A stretch of DNA of 64,000 nucleotides from Paenibacillus vietnamensis (GCF_020169515.1 NZ_JAHMHW010000004.1:1-64000), one strand, 5' to 3'. Numbered from the stretch's first letter, positions 38,075 to 47,080 are shown. Notes: generated by a model from the sequence alone, not told the origin. A program made the numbers and translations.

Positions 38075-39970
38075 TTAACGGTTGAGCAGACTGCCTACGT
38101 AGCGCAGCAGCTCATTCGAGCAATTCGGGCAATAGCAATGCTCGTCGATTAACCGCTTCGTTACTTCGTTGATCCGCTTCAGCTGGCTTTCATCCGGCGT
38201 CTTGGTCGAAGTCGTAATTTTGACAACGTCCTTCAGATCGGCGAACAGCTTTTTCTCCACCGCTTCGCGGAGCCTTTCGTGGCTTGTAAAATCGAATTTT
38301 TTCCCTTTGCGGGAGTACGAGGAAATCCGGATCAGAATTTCTTCGCGGAACGCTTTTTTGGCATTTTCCGAGACGCCGATCTGCTCCTCGATCGAACGCA
38401 TGAGCCTCTCGTCCGGATCCATCTCCTCGCCGGTTAACGGATCCTTGATTTTGGACCAGTTGCAGTAGGATTCGATATTGTCCAAATAGTTCTCGAATAA
38501 GGTGCGGGCGGACTCCTCATAAGAGTAAACGAACGCCTTCTGAATTTCCTTTTTGGCAAGCGTGTCATACTCTTTGCGGGCGACCGAAATAAAGTTCAGA
38601 TACCGCTCACGCTCTTCCTTCGAAATGGAAGGATGCTGATCGAGCCCGTCTTTCAGGGCGCGCAGCACGTCAAGCGCATTGATGCATTGCGTATCGCGCT
38701 TGATTAAGGCGCTTGAAATCCGGTTGATGACATAACGCGGATCGATGCCGGTCATGCCTTCTTCCAGATACTCGTTCTGCATTTCTTTCAGATCCGCTTC
38801 CTTGAAGCCTTCCACTTCCTCGCCGTCGTACATTCTCATTTTTTTGACCAAATCCATGCCCTGCTTCTTCGTTTCCTTGAGTCTGGTAAGTATGGAGAAA
38901 ATAGCGGCAGCGCGGAGCGCATGCGGCGCAATATGAATATGCCTCATATCGCTTTGGGCAATAAGCTTCGAATAAATCTTCTCTTCCTCCGACACCTTCA
39001 AGTTGTAAGGCACCGGCATGACGATCATCCTCGAATGCAGCGCTTCGTTTTTCTTATTGCTGATAAACGACTTATACTCGGATTCGTTCGTATGCGCAAT
39101 AATCAATTCGTCAGCACTGATGAGGGCGAAGCGGCCGGCCTTGAAGTTGCCTTCCTGAGTAAGCGAGAGCAGGTTCCAGAGAAACTTCTCGTCGCATTTT
39201 AGCATCTCCTGGAATTCCATTAAGCCGCGGTTCGCCTTATTGAGCTCGCCGTCGAACCGGTAAGCGCGCGGATCGGATTCCGAGCCGTATTCGGTAATCG
39301 TCGAAAAGTCGATGCTTCCCGTCAAGTCCGCGATATCCTGCGATTTCGGGTCGGACGGGCTGAATGTGCCGATCCCGACGCGGTTATCCTCGGAGATGAA
39401 TACGCGCTCAACGAGCACATTTTCGATGTTGCCGTGGTAATCGGTTTGCAGCCTCATCTGGCAGGATGGGCACAGGTTGCCTTCGATTCTGACGCCCAGC
39501 TCCTTCTCGATTTCCGGCCGGAGCTCCTGCGGAATGAGATGCAGCGGATCCTCATGCATCGGGCAGCCCTTCACCGCGTACACGGCGCCTCTTTGCGTTC
39601 TGGAGAAACGCTCGAGCCCTTTTTTCAGCATCGTGACGATCGTCGATTTGCCTCCGCTTACGGGACCCATCAGCAGCAGAATCCGTTTTCGGACATCCAG
39701 CCTGCGGGCCGCCGAATGGAAATACTCTTCAACCAGTTTCTCGACAGCCCGGTCCAAGCCGAATATTTCCTGGCTGAAAAATTTATACTGCTTATGCCCG
39801 CCGACTTCCTCCACCCCGTAAGATTCAATCATTTCATAAACGCGAGAATGTGCGGTCATGGCCGGAGTTGGATCCTTCCTGAGCAGCTCAATATATTCCT
39901 TGAACGATCCTGTCCATGCAAGCTTCTCACTCTCAGCCTGATAATCCGATATTCGCTTAAAAATGTCCAT
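38075..39970 (-). CDS. prkA: PrkA serine protein kinase / AAA+ protein
   Basis: PrkA, 631 residues, the same length as the B. subtilis protein. N-terminal AAA+ domain with Walker A MGPVSGGKST (about 101-110) and a C-terminal kinase-like region; the CPSC and CYCPNC motifs are cysteine pairs of the family. It is a sporulation-associated kinase or protease-like ATPase made in the mother cell in Bacillus. ATG at 39970 is set by GGGAGGAGG; an upstream in-frame ATG lacks a site. Transcribed alone; yhbH, its frequent neighbour, is absent. Confidence 0.94.
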   Translation of the reverse strand: MDIFKRISDYQAESEKLAWTGSFKEYIELLRKDPTPAMTAHSRVYEMIESYGVEEVGGHKQYKFFSQEIFGLDRAVEKLVEEYFHSAARRLDVRKRILLLMGPVSGGKSTIVTMLKKGLERFSRTQRGAVYAVKGCPMHEDPLHLIPQELRPEIEKELGVRIEGNLCPSCQMRLQTDYHGNIENVLVERVFISEDNRVGIGTFSPSDPKSQDIADLTGSIDFSTITEYGSESDPRAYRFDGELNKANRGLMEFQEMLKCDEKFLWNLLSLTQEGNFKAGRFALISADELIIAHTNESEYKSFISNKKNEALHSRMIVMPVPYNLKVSEEEKIYSKLIAQSDMRHIHIAPHALRAAAIFSILTRLKETKKQGMDLVKKMRMYDGEEVEGFKEADLKEMQNEYLEEGMTGIDPRYVINRISSALIKRDTQCINALDVLRALKDGLDQHPSISKEERERYLNFISVARKEYDTLAKKEIQKAFVYSYEESARTLFENYLDNIESYCNWSKIKDPLTGEEMDPDERLMRSIEEQIGVSENAKKAFREEILIRISSYSRKGKKFDFTSHERLREAVEKKLFADLKDVVKITTSTKTPDESQLKRINEVTKRLIDEHCYCPNCSNELLRYVGSLLNR

Positions 39971-40213
39971 ACCGTGCCTCCTCCCATCGCTTCCGCATTC
40001 CACTAATCGTTCTACGCCCGGGATTGGTCTCTAGACGTTCTATTGAGGTAGTGCTGACTCTTTATTGAGATATAACATTTCTATGCTTATTCGGCCCGGA
40101 AATTGCCCATTATTTTTGTCCATCATCCATCAATTTACGACAAGCTTAAGGAAACCTTTGCTATAATAAATAGATGATTAACGCAGCCTGGCTGCTGGAA
40201 GGAGTTGATTGCC

Positions 40214-40945
40214 TTGGCCGTTATACGCGAGGAGGAGCTTTACAATCCCATCAAAAAGTACTATGAGAAGCTTGGCTATAGCGTCAAAAGCGAAGTGCTG
40301 CACTGCGATCTGGTTGCCGTCCACCCGGAGCTCGAAACAACGATTATTGTCGAAATGAAAAAAACGTTCAACCTCGCCCTGCTTCTGCAAGGGATTGAAC
40401 GTTTGAGAATAAACAGCCATGTCGTGCTCGCGGTAGAACGCAACCGGAAAAAAAGCGGCGCCCACAACCAAAGGTTCGGCGATCTGACGGAGCTGTGCCG
40501 TATGCTCGGACTCGGCTTCATGACCGTCACCTTCTATAAAACAAAGCCGCCGGTCATCGATATTCTATGCGAGCCCGGCGAGCTGCCCCAGCGGGGGATG
40601 AGGCGGAAAAAGCAGGCCCAGCTGCTGACCGAATTCCGCGAACGAAGCGGCGACTACAATATTGGCGGAAGCACCGGCCGCAAGCTCGTAACCGCCTATC
40701 GCGAGAAGGCGCTGCGCTGCGCTTATGCGCTGCAGGGAAGCAGCCCGATGGCACCGCGCGAGGTGGCCGCCATCACGGGCTATGGCCGCAGCGGAACAAC
40801 GCTGCGGGACAATTATTACGGCTGGTTCGAGCGCGTCGGTCGTGGCAAATACCGCCTTCGGCCCGAAGGGGAGGCCGCCTTGTCCGAATACCATGACGTC
40901 ATCTCCGAATGGGCCGCAACGGTGAGCATCAGCTCCGCGCCGTAA
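40214..40945 (+). CDS. DUF2161 protein, PD-(D/E)xK nuclease-like
   Basis: Protein of 243 residues. The N-terminal domain shows the D-x14-E-x-K pattern of PD-(D/E)xK enzymes: Asp32 in LHCDLVAVHP and Glu47-Met-Lys49 in IIVEMKK, with a helix before it. The C-terminal 70 residues (SPMAPREVAAITGYGRSG... then YGWFERVGRGKYRLRPEG) resemble a winged-helix DNA-binding domain. The family is annotated as phosphodiesterase-like with no known role. TTG start at 40214, nine bases after GGAAGGAG; another TTG three codons upstream overlaps that site. The 3' end overlaps the convergent aminotransferase gene by 17 bases. Confidence 0.72.
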   Translation: MAVIREEELYNPIKKYYEKLGYSVKSEVLHCDLVAVHPELETTIIVEMKKTFNLALLLQGIERLRINSHVVLAVERNRKKSGAHNQRFGDLTELCRMLGLGFMTVTFYKTKPPVIDILCEPGELPQRGMRRKKQAQLLTEFRERSGDYNIGGSTGRKLVTAYREKALRCAYALQGSSPMAPREVAAITGYGRSGTTLRDNYYGWFERVGRGKYRLRPEGEAALSEYHDVISEWAATVSISSAP

Positions 40946-42122
40946 ATTCCCCGATCGCTTCAACAAAACGCTCGATTCCGAGCTGCGTGCGTGCGCCGGT
41001 GTTAAACGTATAATTAAGCCGCGCCGTATTCCGCTGCGGGTTAGACGCATAGAACGAGCTGCCCGGCACAAAAGCTACGCCGTTGCGGACGGCGCCGCGA
41101 AGCAGCGCTTCGGAATCGAGCCCTTCCGGGAGCTCCAGCCACAGAAACATCCCGCCCTTCGGCTTTGCCCATGTGACATCCTGCAGCTTCTGCTTTGTCA
41201 GGAGCGTGTGCATTTCGTTCATCCGCTCGCCGTACGACTTCGCGATGAGCCGGATATGAGCATCGAGGTCAAAATGGCGGAGCAGCTGGCTCAATATTTG
41301 CTGGTCCATCGTGCTGGAATGGATATCTGCCGCCTGCTTTGCTTTGGCCGCCATTGCGATTACGCTGCTGTCACCGATCGCCCAGCCCGTTCTAAGGGCA
41401 GGGGCTACCGTTTTCGAGAACGTGCTCGTATAGAACACAGCCCCCTTCTCCGCCCTTTCCTCGAGCGAGAAGAGCGAAGGATACTCCTGATCGTCGAATT
41501 TAATGTCCCCGTAAGGATCGTCTTCTATAATAGGAATATGATTTTGCTTGCAAAGCTCAAGCAGCTTCCGCCGACGCTCCAGGCTCCACACGCGGCCTGT
41601 CGGATTGCCGAATGTCGGCACCGCGTACAGCAGCTTCGGCCGATGCTCGCGAATAAGCCGCTCGGCATCCTCCGGAATGATGCCATGTTCGTCGCTTTCC
41701 GCGGCAATAACCTTTAGGCCGCGCATTGCAAATACCTGCAAGCCGGCCAAGTATGTCGGTTTCTCCACAAGAATCGCATCGCCCGGCTCCGTCAGAACGC
41801 CGACAAGCAAATCGATGGCTTGCTGCGAACCCGTCGTCAAAATCATTTGATTCGGATTTACCGTCATTTTTTTGGCGGCCATCCTCTCGCACAGCTGCTC
41901 CCGTAGCGGCATGTACCCTTCCGTTACCCCATACTGCAGCGCCCCGGGCCCTCCAGCGAATACACGGTCCGCCGCTTCGCGCACCGCTTGTACAGGGAAC
42001 AGCTCCTCGGCAGGCAGTCCTCCCGCAAACGAAATCAAGTCATTGCCCTGCGTCAGCTTCAAAATGTCGCGCACGGCTGACGATTGCAGCTGGGATACTC
42101 TGGATGAAAAACGATACTCCAT
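40929..42122 (-). CDS. PLP-dependent aminotransferase, class I/II (2-aminoadipate-transaminase-like)
   Basis: Fold-type I aminotransferase of 397 residues with the PLP lysine at Lys237 in YTSTFSKTVAPALRTGW, and the other cofactor residues in GSQQAIDLL, NPTGRVW and DDPYG. It resembles LysN/AAT-I proteins acting on 2-aminoadipate, aromatic or branched amino acids; the specificity is uncertain. It is not a MocR regulator because no winged helix is fused. AAGGAGGAG precedes the ATG. Single gene, convergent with the DUF2161 gene. Confidence 0.88.
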   Translation of the reverse strand: MEYRFSSRVSQLQSSAVRDILKLTQGNDLISFAGGLPAEELFPVQAVREAADRVFAGGPGALQYGVTEGYMPLREQLCERMAAKKMTVNPNQMILTTGSQQAIDLLVGVLTEPGDAILVEKPTYLAGLQVFAMRGLKVIAAESDEHGIIPEDAERLIREHRPKLLYAVPTFGNPTGRVWSLERRRKLLELCKQNHIPIIEDDPYGDIKFDDQEYPSLFSLEERAEKGAVFYTSTFSKTVAPALRTGWAIGDSSVIAMAAKAKQAADIHSSTMDQQILSQLLRHFDLDAHIRLIAKSYGERMNEMHTLLTKQKLQDVTWAKPKGGMFLWLELPEGLDSEALLRGAVRNGVAFVPGSSFYASNPQRNTARLNYTFNTGARTQLGIERFVEAIGEFTARS

Positions 42123-42263
42123 AAACTAAGCTCCTCCTTGCCGCAGGCCTTCAGGCCCGCATCCTCATACTCTCTATGTTAACAATGTGTTCACAACTTT
42201 TAAAGTTTTCTTTTTCGGAATCGTTGGTTATAATAAGGAAAGGTTACTGGAGGTGCAGGACAG

Positions 42264-42356
42264 ATGAATTTTATCATTGTCATGACTGTGTTTGCCTTGT
42301 TCATCGGAGCGATTCTTACCAGCTCCTACAACGATGACAAAACACAGGGACTATAA
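42264..42356 (+). CDS. 30-residue membrane miniprotein
   Basis: Short frame of 30 residues, MNFIIVMTVFALFIGAILTS then SYNDDKTQGL. One hydrophobic helix (about 2-19) and a polar tail. GGAGGTG lies 9 bases before the ATG, and TATAAT at 42229-42234 gives a plausible -10 although the -35 (TTTTCT) is weak. A strong hairpin follows at 42395-42444. This combination of start signal, single helix and terminator argues for a real small membrane protein. No family recognised. Confidence 0.6.
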   Translation: MNFIIVMTVFALFIGAILTSSYNDDKTQGL

Positions 42357-42394
42357 GCAGCCTGCAGGCCGTTTATAATCATGCAAAGCGAAAC

Positions 42395-42444
42395 AAATGA
42401 AGCTTCCCGGACAAGAGCAGCGCTCCTTCCGGGAAGCTTCATTT
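42395..42444. terminator. Bidirectional terminator after the miniprotein and AbrB-like genes
   Basis: Perfect 17-bp arms (AAATGAAGCTTCCCGGA and complement) with a 16-base loop, between convergent transcripts. Confidence 0.85.
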
Positions 42445-42472
42445 CGTTTAAGGAATGGAAGAAGCTGCGTGA

Positions 42473-42721
42473 TTAATGCTTCATCTCCGCCATTTCCTCC
42501 ATACACACTCCGCATACATAACGCTCTTTGAAATCACGGACATCCACCATTGAACCACAAAATACGCATTTCGGACGGTAACGCTCTAAAATAATATGGT
42601 CACCTTGGACGAAAATTTCAACGGGATCGCCCTCGTTCATCAGATAACGTTTTCGCAATGATTTTGGAAGTACAATACGGCCGAGTTGGTCCACTTTCCT
42701 TACTACACCTGCTGGTTTCAC
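42473..42721 (-). CDS. AbrB-like transition-state regulator with two CxxC pairs
   Basis: Small DNA-binding protein of 82 residues. Residues 1-50 are the AbrB/MazE swapped-hairpin domain (VVRKVDQLGRIVLPKSLRKR). The C-terminal 32 residues carry C52-x-x-C55 and C70-x-x-C73, a zinc-ribbon-like element that B. subtilis AbrB lacks but some Firmicute AbrB proteins have. GTG start at 42721, shortly after AGAGGTGA; the frame reaching 42802 has no ribosome site. Likely regulates stationary-phase genes; targets unknown. Confidence 0.87.
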   Translation of the reverse strand: MKPAGVVRKVDQLGRIVLPKSLRKRYLMNEGDPVEIFVQGDHIILERYRPKCVFCGSMVDVRDFKERYVCGVCMEEMAEMKH

Positions 42722-42841
42722 ATTTTCACCTCTTCTGTGTCTGGTTTCGCAGCTATTATTGAGAAACCCCTGCAATATAGTCTTTCGATGGTTCTCGGAC
42801 ATTTCCTTCCCGATCTTATAATATCTTAAGATCCTGCAAAT

Positions 42842-43309
42842 CTAATGAAGATCTGGAAATTTGTTTTGTCTTAGCGCTTCGTACACAATGATCGCCGCCG
42901 AATTGGACAAATTGAGCGACCGGACATGGTCCGTCCGCATCGGCATCCGGATGCAGGTTTCCAAATTTTCATCGATTAATGCCTGCGGCAGTCCCTTCGT
43001 TTCTTTCCCGAAGACGAAAAAATCTCCATCCTTAAATTCAAATTCGGAATACACCTTGGTCGCCCTTGTGCTTGCATAGAAAAAACGGCCCTCCGGATAT
43101 AAGGCCCGCAGCTCGTCGAAGGAATCGTAATAGCTGATCTGAACGGCATGCCAATAATCAAGCCCCGCCCTCTTCAAGGTACGATCGTCCGTGTCGAAGC
43201 CAAGCGGTCTCACCAGATGCAAATGCGTCCCCGTCGCCGCGCAAGTCCTCGCTATGTTTCCTGTGTTTGCCGGAATTTCCGGCTCTACCAATACGATATG
43301 GAATGGCAT
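42842..43309 (-). CDS. trmL: tRNA (cytidine(34)-2'-O)-methyltransferase TrmL
   Basis: SPOUT-class methyltransferase of 155 residues that 2'-O-methylates the wobble base of tRNA-Leu isoacceptors using S-adenosylmethionine. Signatures VEPEIPANTGNIARTCAATG (N-terminus), GKETKGLP, and the knot-forming NLSNSAAIIVYEALRQ (C-terminus). AGAGGTGA precedes the ATG. It is followed on the same strand by the AbrB-like gene about 120 bases later. Confidence 0.93.
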   Translation of the reverse strand: MPFHIVLVEPEIPANTGNIARTCAATGTHLHLVRPLGFDTDDRTLKRAGLDYWHAVQISYYDSFDELRALYPEGRFFYASTRATKVYSEFEFKDGDFFVFGKETKGLPQALIDENLETCIRMPMRTDHVRSLNLSNSAAIIVYEALRQNKFPDLH

Positions 43310-43459
43310 AAGTGTCTATTTCACCTCTCATTTTGCCTATTATACACGAAAATCGTTTACATTTTTACATCCATTTTACGCAACGTTAATCTGAGGCTGA
43401 AGGTTTCCCTTCATAATGAAGCTCATAAAAGGCGGAAACACGTGAAGGAGAGTTGAACA

Positions 43460-44176
43460 ATGCGAAAAAAGATATTGGTCGTGGATGACGAGCCTTCCAT
43501 CTCGATGTTAATTGAATTTAATCTGAAGCTGGCGGGCTTTGACGTCAGATGCGTAGGCGATGGAGAAGCCGTATTCGATATGCTCAAGCCTTTTCGTCCC
43601 GACTTAATTGTTCTTGATCTCATGCTGCCGAAAATGGACGGAATCCAAGTTTGCCGCGAGCTTCGAAAGCAAAGCAATGCCGTGCCGATCGTTATGCTTA
43701 CTGCGCTGCAGGACGTTACGGACAAAATCGCCGGCCTGGATAACGGAGCCGATGACTATATGACAAAGCCCTTCAGCCCCCAGGAGCTTGTCTCCCGCAT
43801 TCAGGCGATTTTCCGGCGCGTACAAGCATTGCCGGGTGCAACCGAGGATACTACGTTCGATATCGGGCGTTTGAACGTGAAGGTGGAGCAGCGCGAGGTA
43901 TACATCGACGGCAGGCTCGTCGAGCTCACGCCTAAGGAATTCGAGCTGCTGCTGTTCCTGTGCCGTCACAAAGGCAAGGTGCTGAGCCGCCAGCAGCTGC
44001 TTCATGGCGTCTGGGATTATCATTTTCTTGGCGATACCCGGATCGTTGACGTACACATCAGCCATTTGCGGGACAAAATTGAGAAAAACGCACGTACACC
44101 GGAATATATTATGACCGTACGCAATGTCGGCTATAAACTCAACGGACCGCTCGCAGCCGAAAGCTCTTTTGCATAA
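43460..44176 (+). CDS. Orphan response regulator, OmpR/PhoB family
   Basis: Response regulator of 238 residues. Receiver with Asp53 (IVLDLMLPKMDG) and Lys in YMTKPFSPQEL, and a winged-helix output domain (about 135-230, LTPKEFELLLFLCRHKGKVLSRQQLL). Closest in appearance to PhoP/PhoB regulators. No histidine kinase is adjacent; a terminator follows directly, so it is an orphan or its kinase is encoded elsewhere. GAAGGAGAG precedes the ATG. Confidence 0.88.
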   Translation: MRKKILVVDDEPSISMLIEFNLKLAGFDVRCVGDGEAVFDMLKPFRPDLIVLDLMLPKMDGIQVCRELRKQSNAVPIVMLTALQDVTDKIAGLDNGADDYMTKPFSPQELVSRIQAIFRRVQALPGATEDTTFDIGRLNVKVEQREVYIDGRLVELTPKEFELLLFLCRHKGKVLSRQQLLHGVWDYHFLGDTRIVDVHISHLRDKIEKNARTPEYIMTVRNVGYKLNGPLAAESSFA

Positions 44177-44193
44177 CTTACTTTATATGAAAG

Positions 44194-44225
44194 AAGGCCC
44201 ATGCTTATTGGCATGGGCCTTTCCG
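44194..44225 (+). terminator. Terminator of the orphan response regulator (also faces serC)
   Basis: Perfect 11-bp arms AAGGCCCATGC and GCATGGGCCTT with a 6-base loop, followed by TTCCGTT; T-rich also on the minus strand. Confidence 0.8.
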
Positions 44226-44243
44226 TTATGGCAAGGTATGAGG

Positions 44244-45329
44244 TTATCCGTTCCGTTTTTGGAAATCGGCCATAAATTGCGCAAGCGCCTGGCAGCTTTC
44301 CAGCGGGACGGCATTATACGTCGAAGCGCGAAGTCCGCCTACGTCGCGGTGTCCTTTCAGGCCGACGAAGCCTTCCTGCTCCGATTCCTTGATAAATTTC
44401 TTCTCCAGCTCCTCGCTGTGGATTCGGAAGGTAATGTTCATAAGCGAGCGGCTTTGCTTCTGAGCCGCACCTCGATAGAAGCCGCCGCTTTGGTCGATCG
44501 TGTCGTAGATCAGCTTCGTTTTGTCACGGTTGTACTGATCAAGCTGGGCAACTCCGCCTTTGTCCTTGATCCATTGCAGCACAAGGCTGACCAGGTACAC
44601 CGAGAAGGATGGCGGTGTATTATAGAGCGAGCTTGCTTTTGCATGCGTTTCGTAACGGAACATCGAAGGGATCGTCTTCGGACTTTCCTTAACCAGATCG
44701 TCGCGGATAATAACGACCGTTACGCCCGAAGGTCCGAGATTTTTTTGTGCGCCTGCATAAATGACGCCGAATTTGCTAACGTCAATCGGACGGCTCAAAA
44801 TGTCGCTCGACATATCCGCTACCAGCGGCACGCTGCCCGTCTCTGGGAATTCGGTAAACTGCGTTCCGCCGATCGTTTCATTGGACGTCAGGTGAAGGTA
44901 GGCTGCATTCTCCGGTACGACAATTTCCGACAAGTCAGGCATACGCATAAATTTGTCGGCTTCTGTCGAAGCCGCGATTGTCGTTTCGCCGACAAGTTTC
45001 GCCTCTTTCAGCGCCTTATCCGCCCATGCTCCGGTCATCACGTACGCACCTGGTTTGCCAGGACGAATCAGGTTTAACGGCAGCATCGCGAATTGCGTGC
45101 TGGCACCGCCCTGCAGGAAGAGAACGTGATAATTGTCCGGTACTCCGAACAATTCGCGGAGAAGAGCTTGCGCTTCATTGTTAACTTGCTCGTACATAGC
45201 GCTTCTATGCGACATTTCCATAATGGACATGCCTGCGCCTTTATAATCGACTAACTGTTCCTGCGCTTGCTTAAGCACCTCTAACGGAATTGCTGCTGGT
45301 CCTGCATTAAAATTGAACGCTCGTGTCAT
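44244..45329 (-). CDS. serC: Phosphoserine aminotransferase
   Basis: PLP enzyme of 361 residues converting 3-phosphohydroxypyruvate to phosphoserine in serine biosynthesis (also usable in pyridoxine synthesis). Recognised by FNFNAGPAAIP, GASTQFAMLPLN, the PLP lysine Lys196 in YAGAQKNLGPSG, and MNITFRI near the C-terminus. GAAGGTGG precedes the ATG. Single gene with a good sigma-A promoter at 45368-45396; serA is not in the window. Confidence 0.95.
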   Translation of the reverse strand: MTRAFNFNAGPAAIPLEVLKQAQEQLVDYKGAGMSIMEMSHRSAMYEQVNNEAQALLRELFGVPDNYHVLFLQGGASTQFAMLPLNLIRPGKPGAYVMTGAWADKALKEAKLVGETTIAASTEADKFMRMPDLSEIVVPENAAYLHLTSNETIGGTQFTEFPETGSVPLVADMSSDILSRPIDVSKFGVIYAGAQKNLGPSGVTVVIIRDDLVKESPKTIPSMFRYETHAKASSLYNTPPSFSVYLVSLVLQWIKDKGGVAQLDQYNRDKTKLIYDTIDQSGGFYRGAAQKQSRSLMNITFRIHSEELEKKFIKESEQEGFVGLKGHRDVGGLRASTYNAVPLESCQALAQFMADFQKRNG

Positions 45330-45367
45330 GGGATAACCACCTTCGATTCTTTAATCATGATATGGTT

Positions 45368-45396
45368 ATGATAGCAATTTTAAAGCCCTGCTTCAA
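45368..45396 (-). promoter_or_regulatory. Sigma-A promoter of serC
   Basis: Minus strand TTGAAG, 17 bases, TATCAT, ending 38 bases before the serC start. Confidence 0.65.
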
Positions 45397-45487
45397 GTCT
45401 AATTGCCAACTTTTCTATACAAAAGTCGAACATCCGCCTTTAAATTGACTTCAAACATTCGGTTTTTATTCCTGTTTTTTGTGGAAA

Positions 45488-45519
45488 CATAAAAAAACAG
45501 GCCCTGTATGGGCCTGTTT
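45488..45519 (-). terminator. glnA terminator
   Basis: Arms AAACAGGCCC and GGGCCTGTTT, 5-base loop, minus-strand TTTTTTTATG. Confidence 0.88.
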
Positions 45520-45537
45520 CCGTGAAAAACGATCGGA

Positions 45538-46962
45538 TTAGCAATCGTAGTAAAGGCTGAACTCGTGCGGATGAACACGGATCGAAACAGCTTTCGCTTC
45601 TGCACGTTTGATCGCAACATAGTTCTCGATGAATTCTTTTGTGAATACGCCGCTTTCAGTCAAGAAATCGGAATCCGCTTCAAGAGCGCTAAGCGCTTCG
45701 TCAAGCGTTCCAGGAACGCTGCGGATTTCTTTCTTCTCTTCTTCTGGCAGATCGTAGATGTTTTTGTCGAAAGGACCGTAGCCAAGAGCAACAGGATCAA
45801 GCTTACGCTTGATGCCGTCCAAGCCGGCAAGCAGCATAGCGGCAAATGCCAGGTAAGGGTTAGCAGTGTTGTCCGGTGTACGGAATTCGATACGACAGCC
45901 TTTTGGTGTTACAGCTGCAATCGGAATACGGATTGCTGCGGAACGGTTGCCTTTCGAGAATACAAGGTTAACCGGTGCTTCGTAACCAGGCACAAGACGT
46001 TTGAACGAGTTCGTGCTTGGGTTAGTGATTGCGATCAGAGCCGGAGCGTGGTAAAGAACGCCGCCGATGTAGTGCATAGCCAGTTCACTCAGGTTAGCGT
46101 AAGCGCCTTTGTCATAGAACAAAGGAGTGTCGCCGTTGAAGATCGAAGTGTGAACGTGCATACCGCTGCCGTTGTCGCCGAACAATGGCTTCGGCATGAA
46201 TGTAGCCGTTTTGCCGTATTGGCGAGCCGTGTTGTGGATCACATATTTGAATTTCATCAGGTTGTCAGCTGTTTTTGTCAGCGAGTCGAAACGGAAGTTG
46301 ATTTCCGCTTGGCCAGCCGTTGCCACTTCGTGGTGGTGACGTTCAACGCGAAGGCCCGTTTCTTGCAGAAGACGAACCATTTCGCTGCGGATATCTTGTT
46401 GGGAGTCAACTGGAGCTACTGGCACGTAGCCGCCTTTAACTGCAACTTTCGAACCAAGGCTGCCGCCTTCTTCTTTGCGGTTCGTGTTCCAAGCTGCTTC
46501 TTCGGAGTCAACGACATAAGACGACGCGTTCATCGAGCTTTCATAGCGAACTTCGTCGAAAATAAAGAACTCAGGCTCTGGTGCGAAAAATGCTTGCGTG
46601 CCGATTCCTGTCGTTTGAAGGTATTCTTCAGCCTTTTGAGCGATGCTGCGCGGATCGCGGTCATAGCGCTCGCCGTCCGGCGTGTAGATGTTGGACATAA
46701 TGTTCAGCGTTGGGTGATCTGTGAAAGGATCGATAAACACGGATTCCGGATCCGGCATCATAACCATATCGGAGTTCTCGATACCGCGGAAACCGTGGAT
46801 CGAAGAACCGTCAAAAGCTACCCCGTTAACGAATGTATCAGCGTCAACCTCAGCAGCTGGAAGAGTGATGTGGTGCGCGCGGCCAAGAAGGTCCACGAAG
46901 CGGAAGTCTACAAACTGGATGTTGTTTTCTTTAATAATGTCCAAAACATTCTGAACTGACAT
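45538..46962 (-). CDS. glnA: Glutamine synthetase type I, beta subtype
   Basis: Glutamate-ammonia ligase of 474 residues, dodecameric, ATP-dependent. Signatures FDGSSIHGFRGIENSDM, EPEFFIFD, HHHEVATAGQ, KPLFGDNGSGMH and NRSAAIRIP. The length and alignment by eye follow the E. coli GSI-beta form, including the extra segment near residues 150-170 and the adenylylation-loop motif DKNIYDLPEEE with Tyr403. Bacillales normally carry the shorter alpha form (about 444). No glnR lies in front. A perfect GlnR/TnrA box and a sigma-A promoter precede the gene. GGGAGGAG before the ATG. Confidence 0.93.
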   Translation of the reverse strand: MSVQNVLDIIKENNIQFVDFRFVDLLGRAHHITLPAAEVDADTFVNGVAFDGSSIHGFRGIENSDMVMMPDPESVFIDPFTDHPTLNIMSNIYTPDGERYDRDPRSIAQKAEEYLQTTGIGTQAFFAPEPEFFIFDEVRYESSMNASSYVVDSEEAAWNTNRKEEGGSLGSKVAVKGGYVPVAPVDSQQDIRSEMVRLLQETGLRVERHHHEVATAGQAEINFRFDSLTKTADNLMKFKYVIHNTARQYGKTATFMPKPLFGDNGSGMHVHTSIFNGDTPLFYDKGAYANLSELAMHYIGGVLYHAPALIAITNPSTNSFKRLVPGYEAPVNLVFSKGNRSAAIRIPIAAVTPKGCRIEFRTPDNTANPYLAFAAMLLAGLDGIKRKLDPVALGYGPFDKNIYDLPEEEKKEIRSVPGTLDEALSALEADSDFLTESGVFTKEFIENYVAIKRAEAKAVSIRVHPHEFSLYYDC

Positions 46963-47044
46963 GAATAATTTCTCCTCCCATTTCCGAACATTAGCGTTGT
47001 GATGAAGCGATATTGTTCAATAATTGCTCCAAATCCATGACGCT

Positions 47045-47074
47045 ATTATAAAACTACCGTTTCGACTCCGTCAA
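47045..47074 (-). promoter_or_regulatory. Sigma-A promoter of glnA
   Basis: Minus strand TTGACG, 18 bases, TATAAT. The start codon is about 80 bases downstream. Confidence 0.75.
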
Positions 47075-47080
47075 TAGCTA

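Noticed and set aside
45565-46959. Open frame of 464 codons on the plus strand
   Set aside because: Antisense of glnA, with Cys/Phe/Val-rich composition typical of a reverse-strand shadow.
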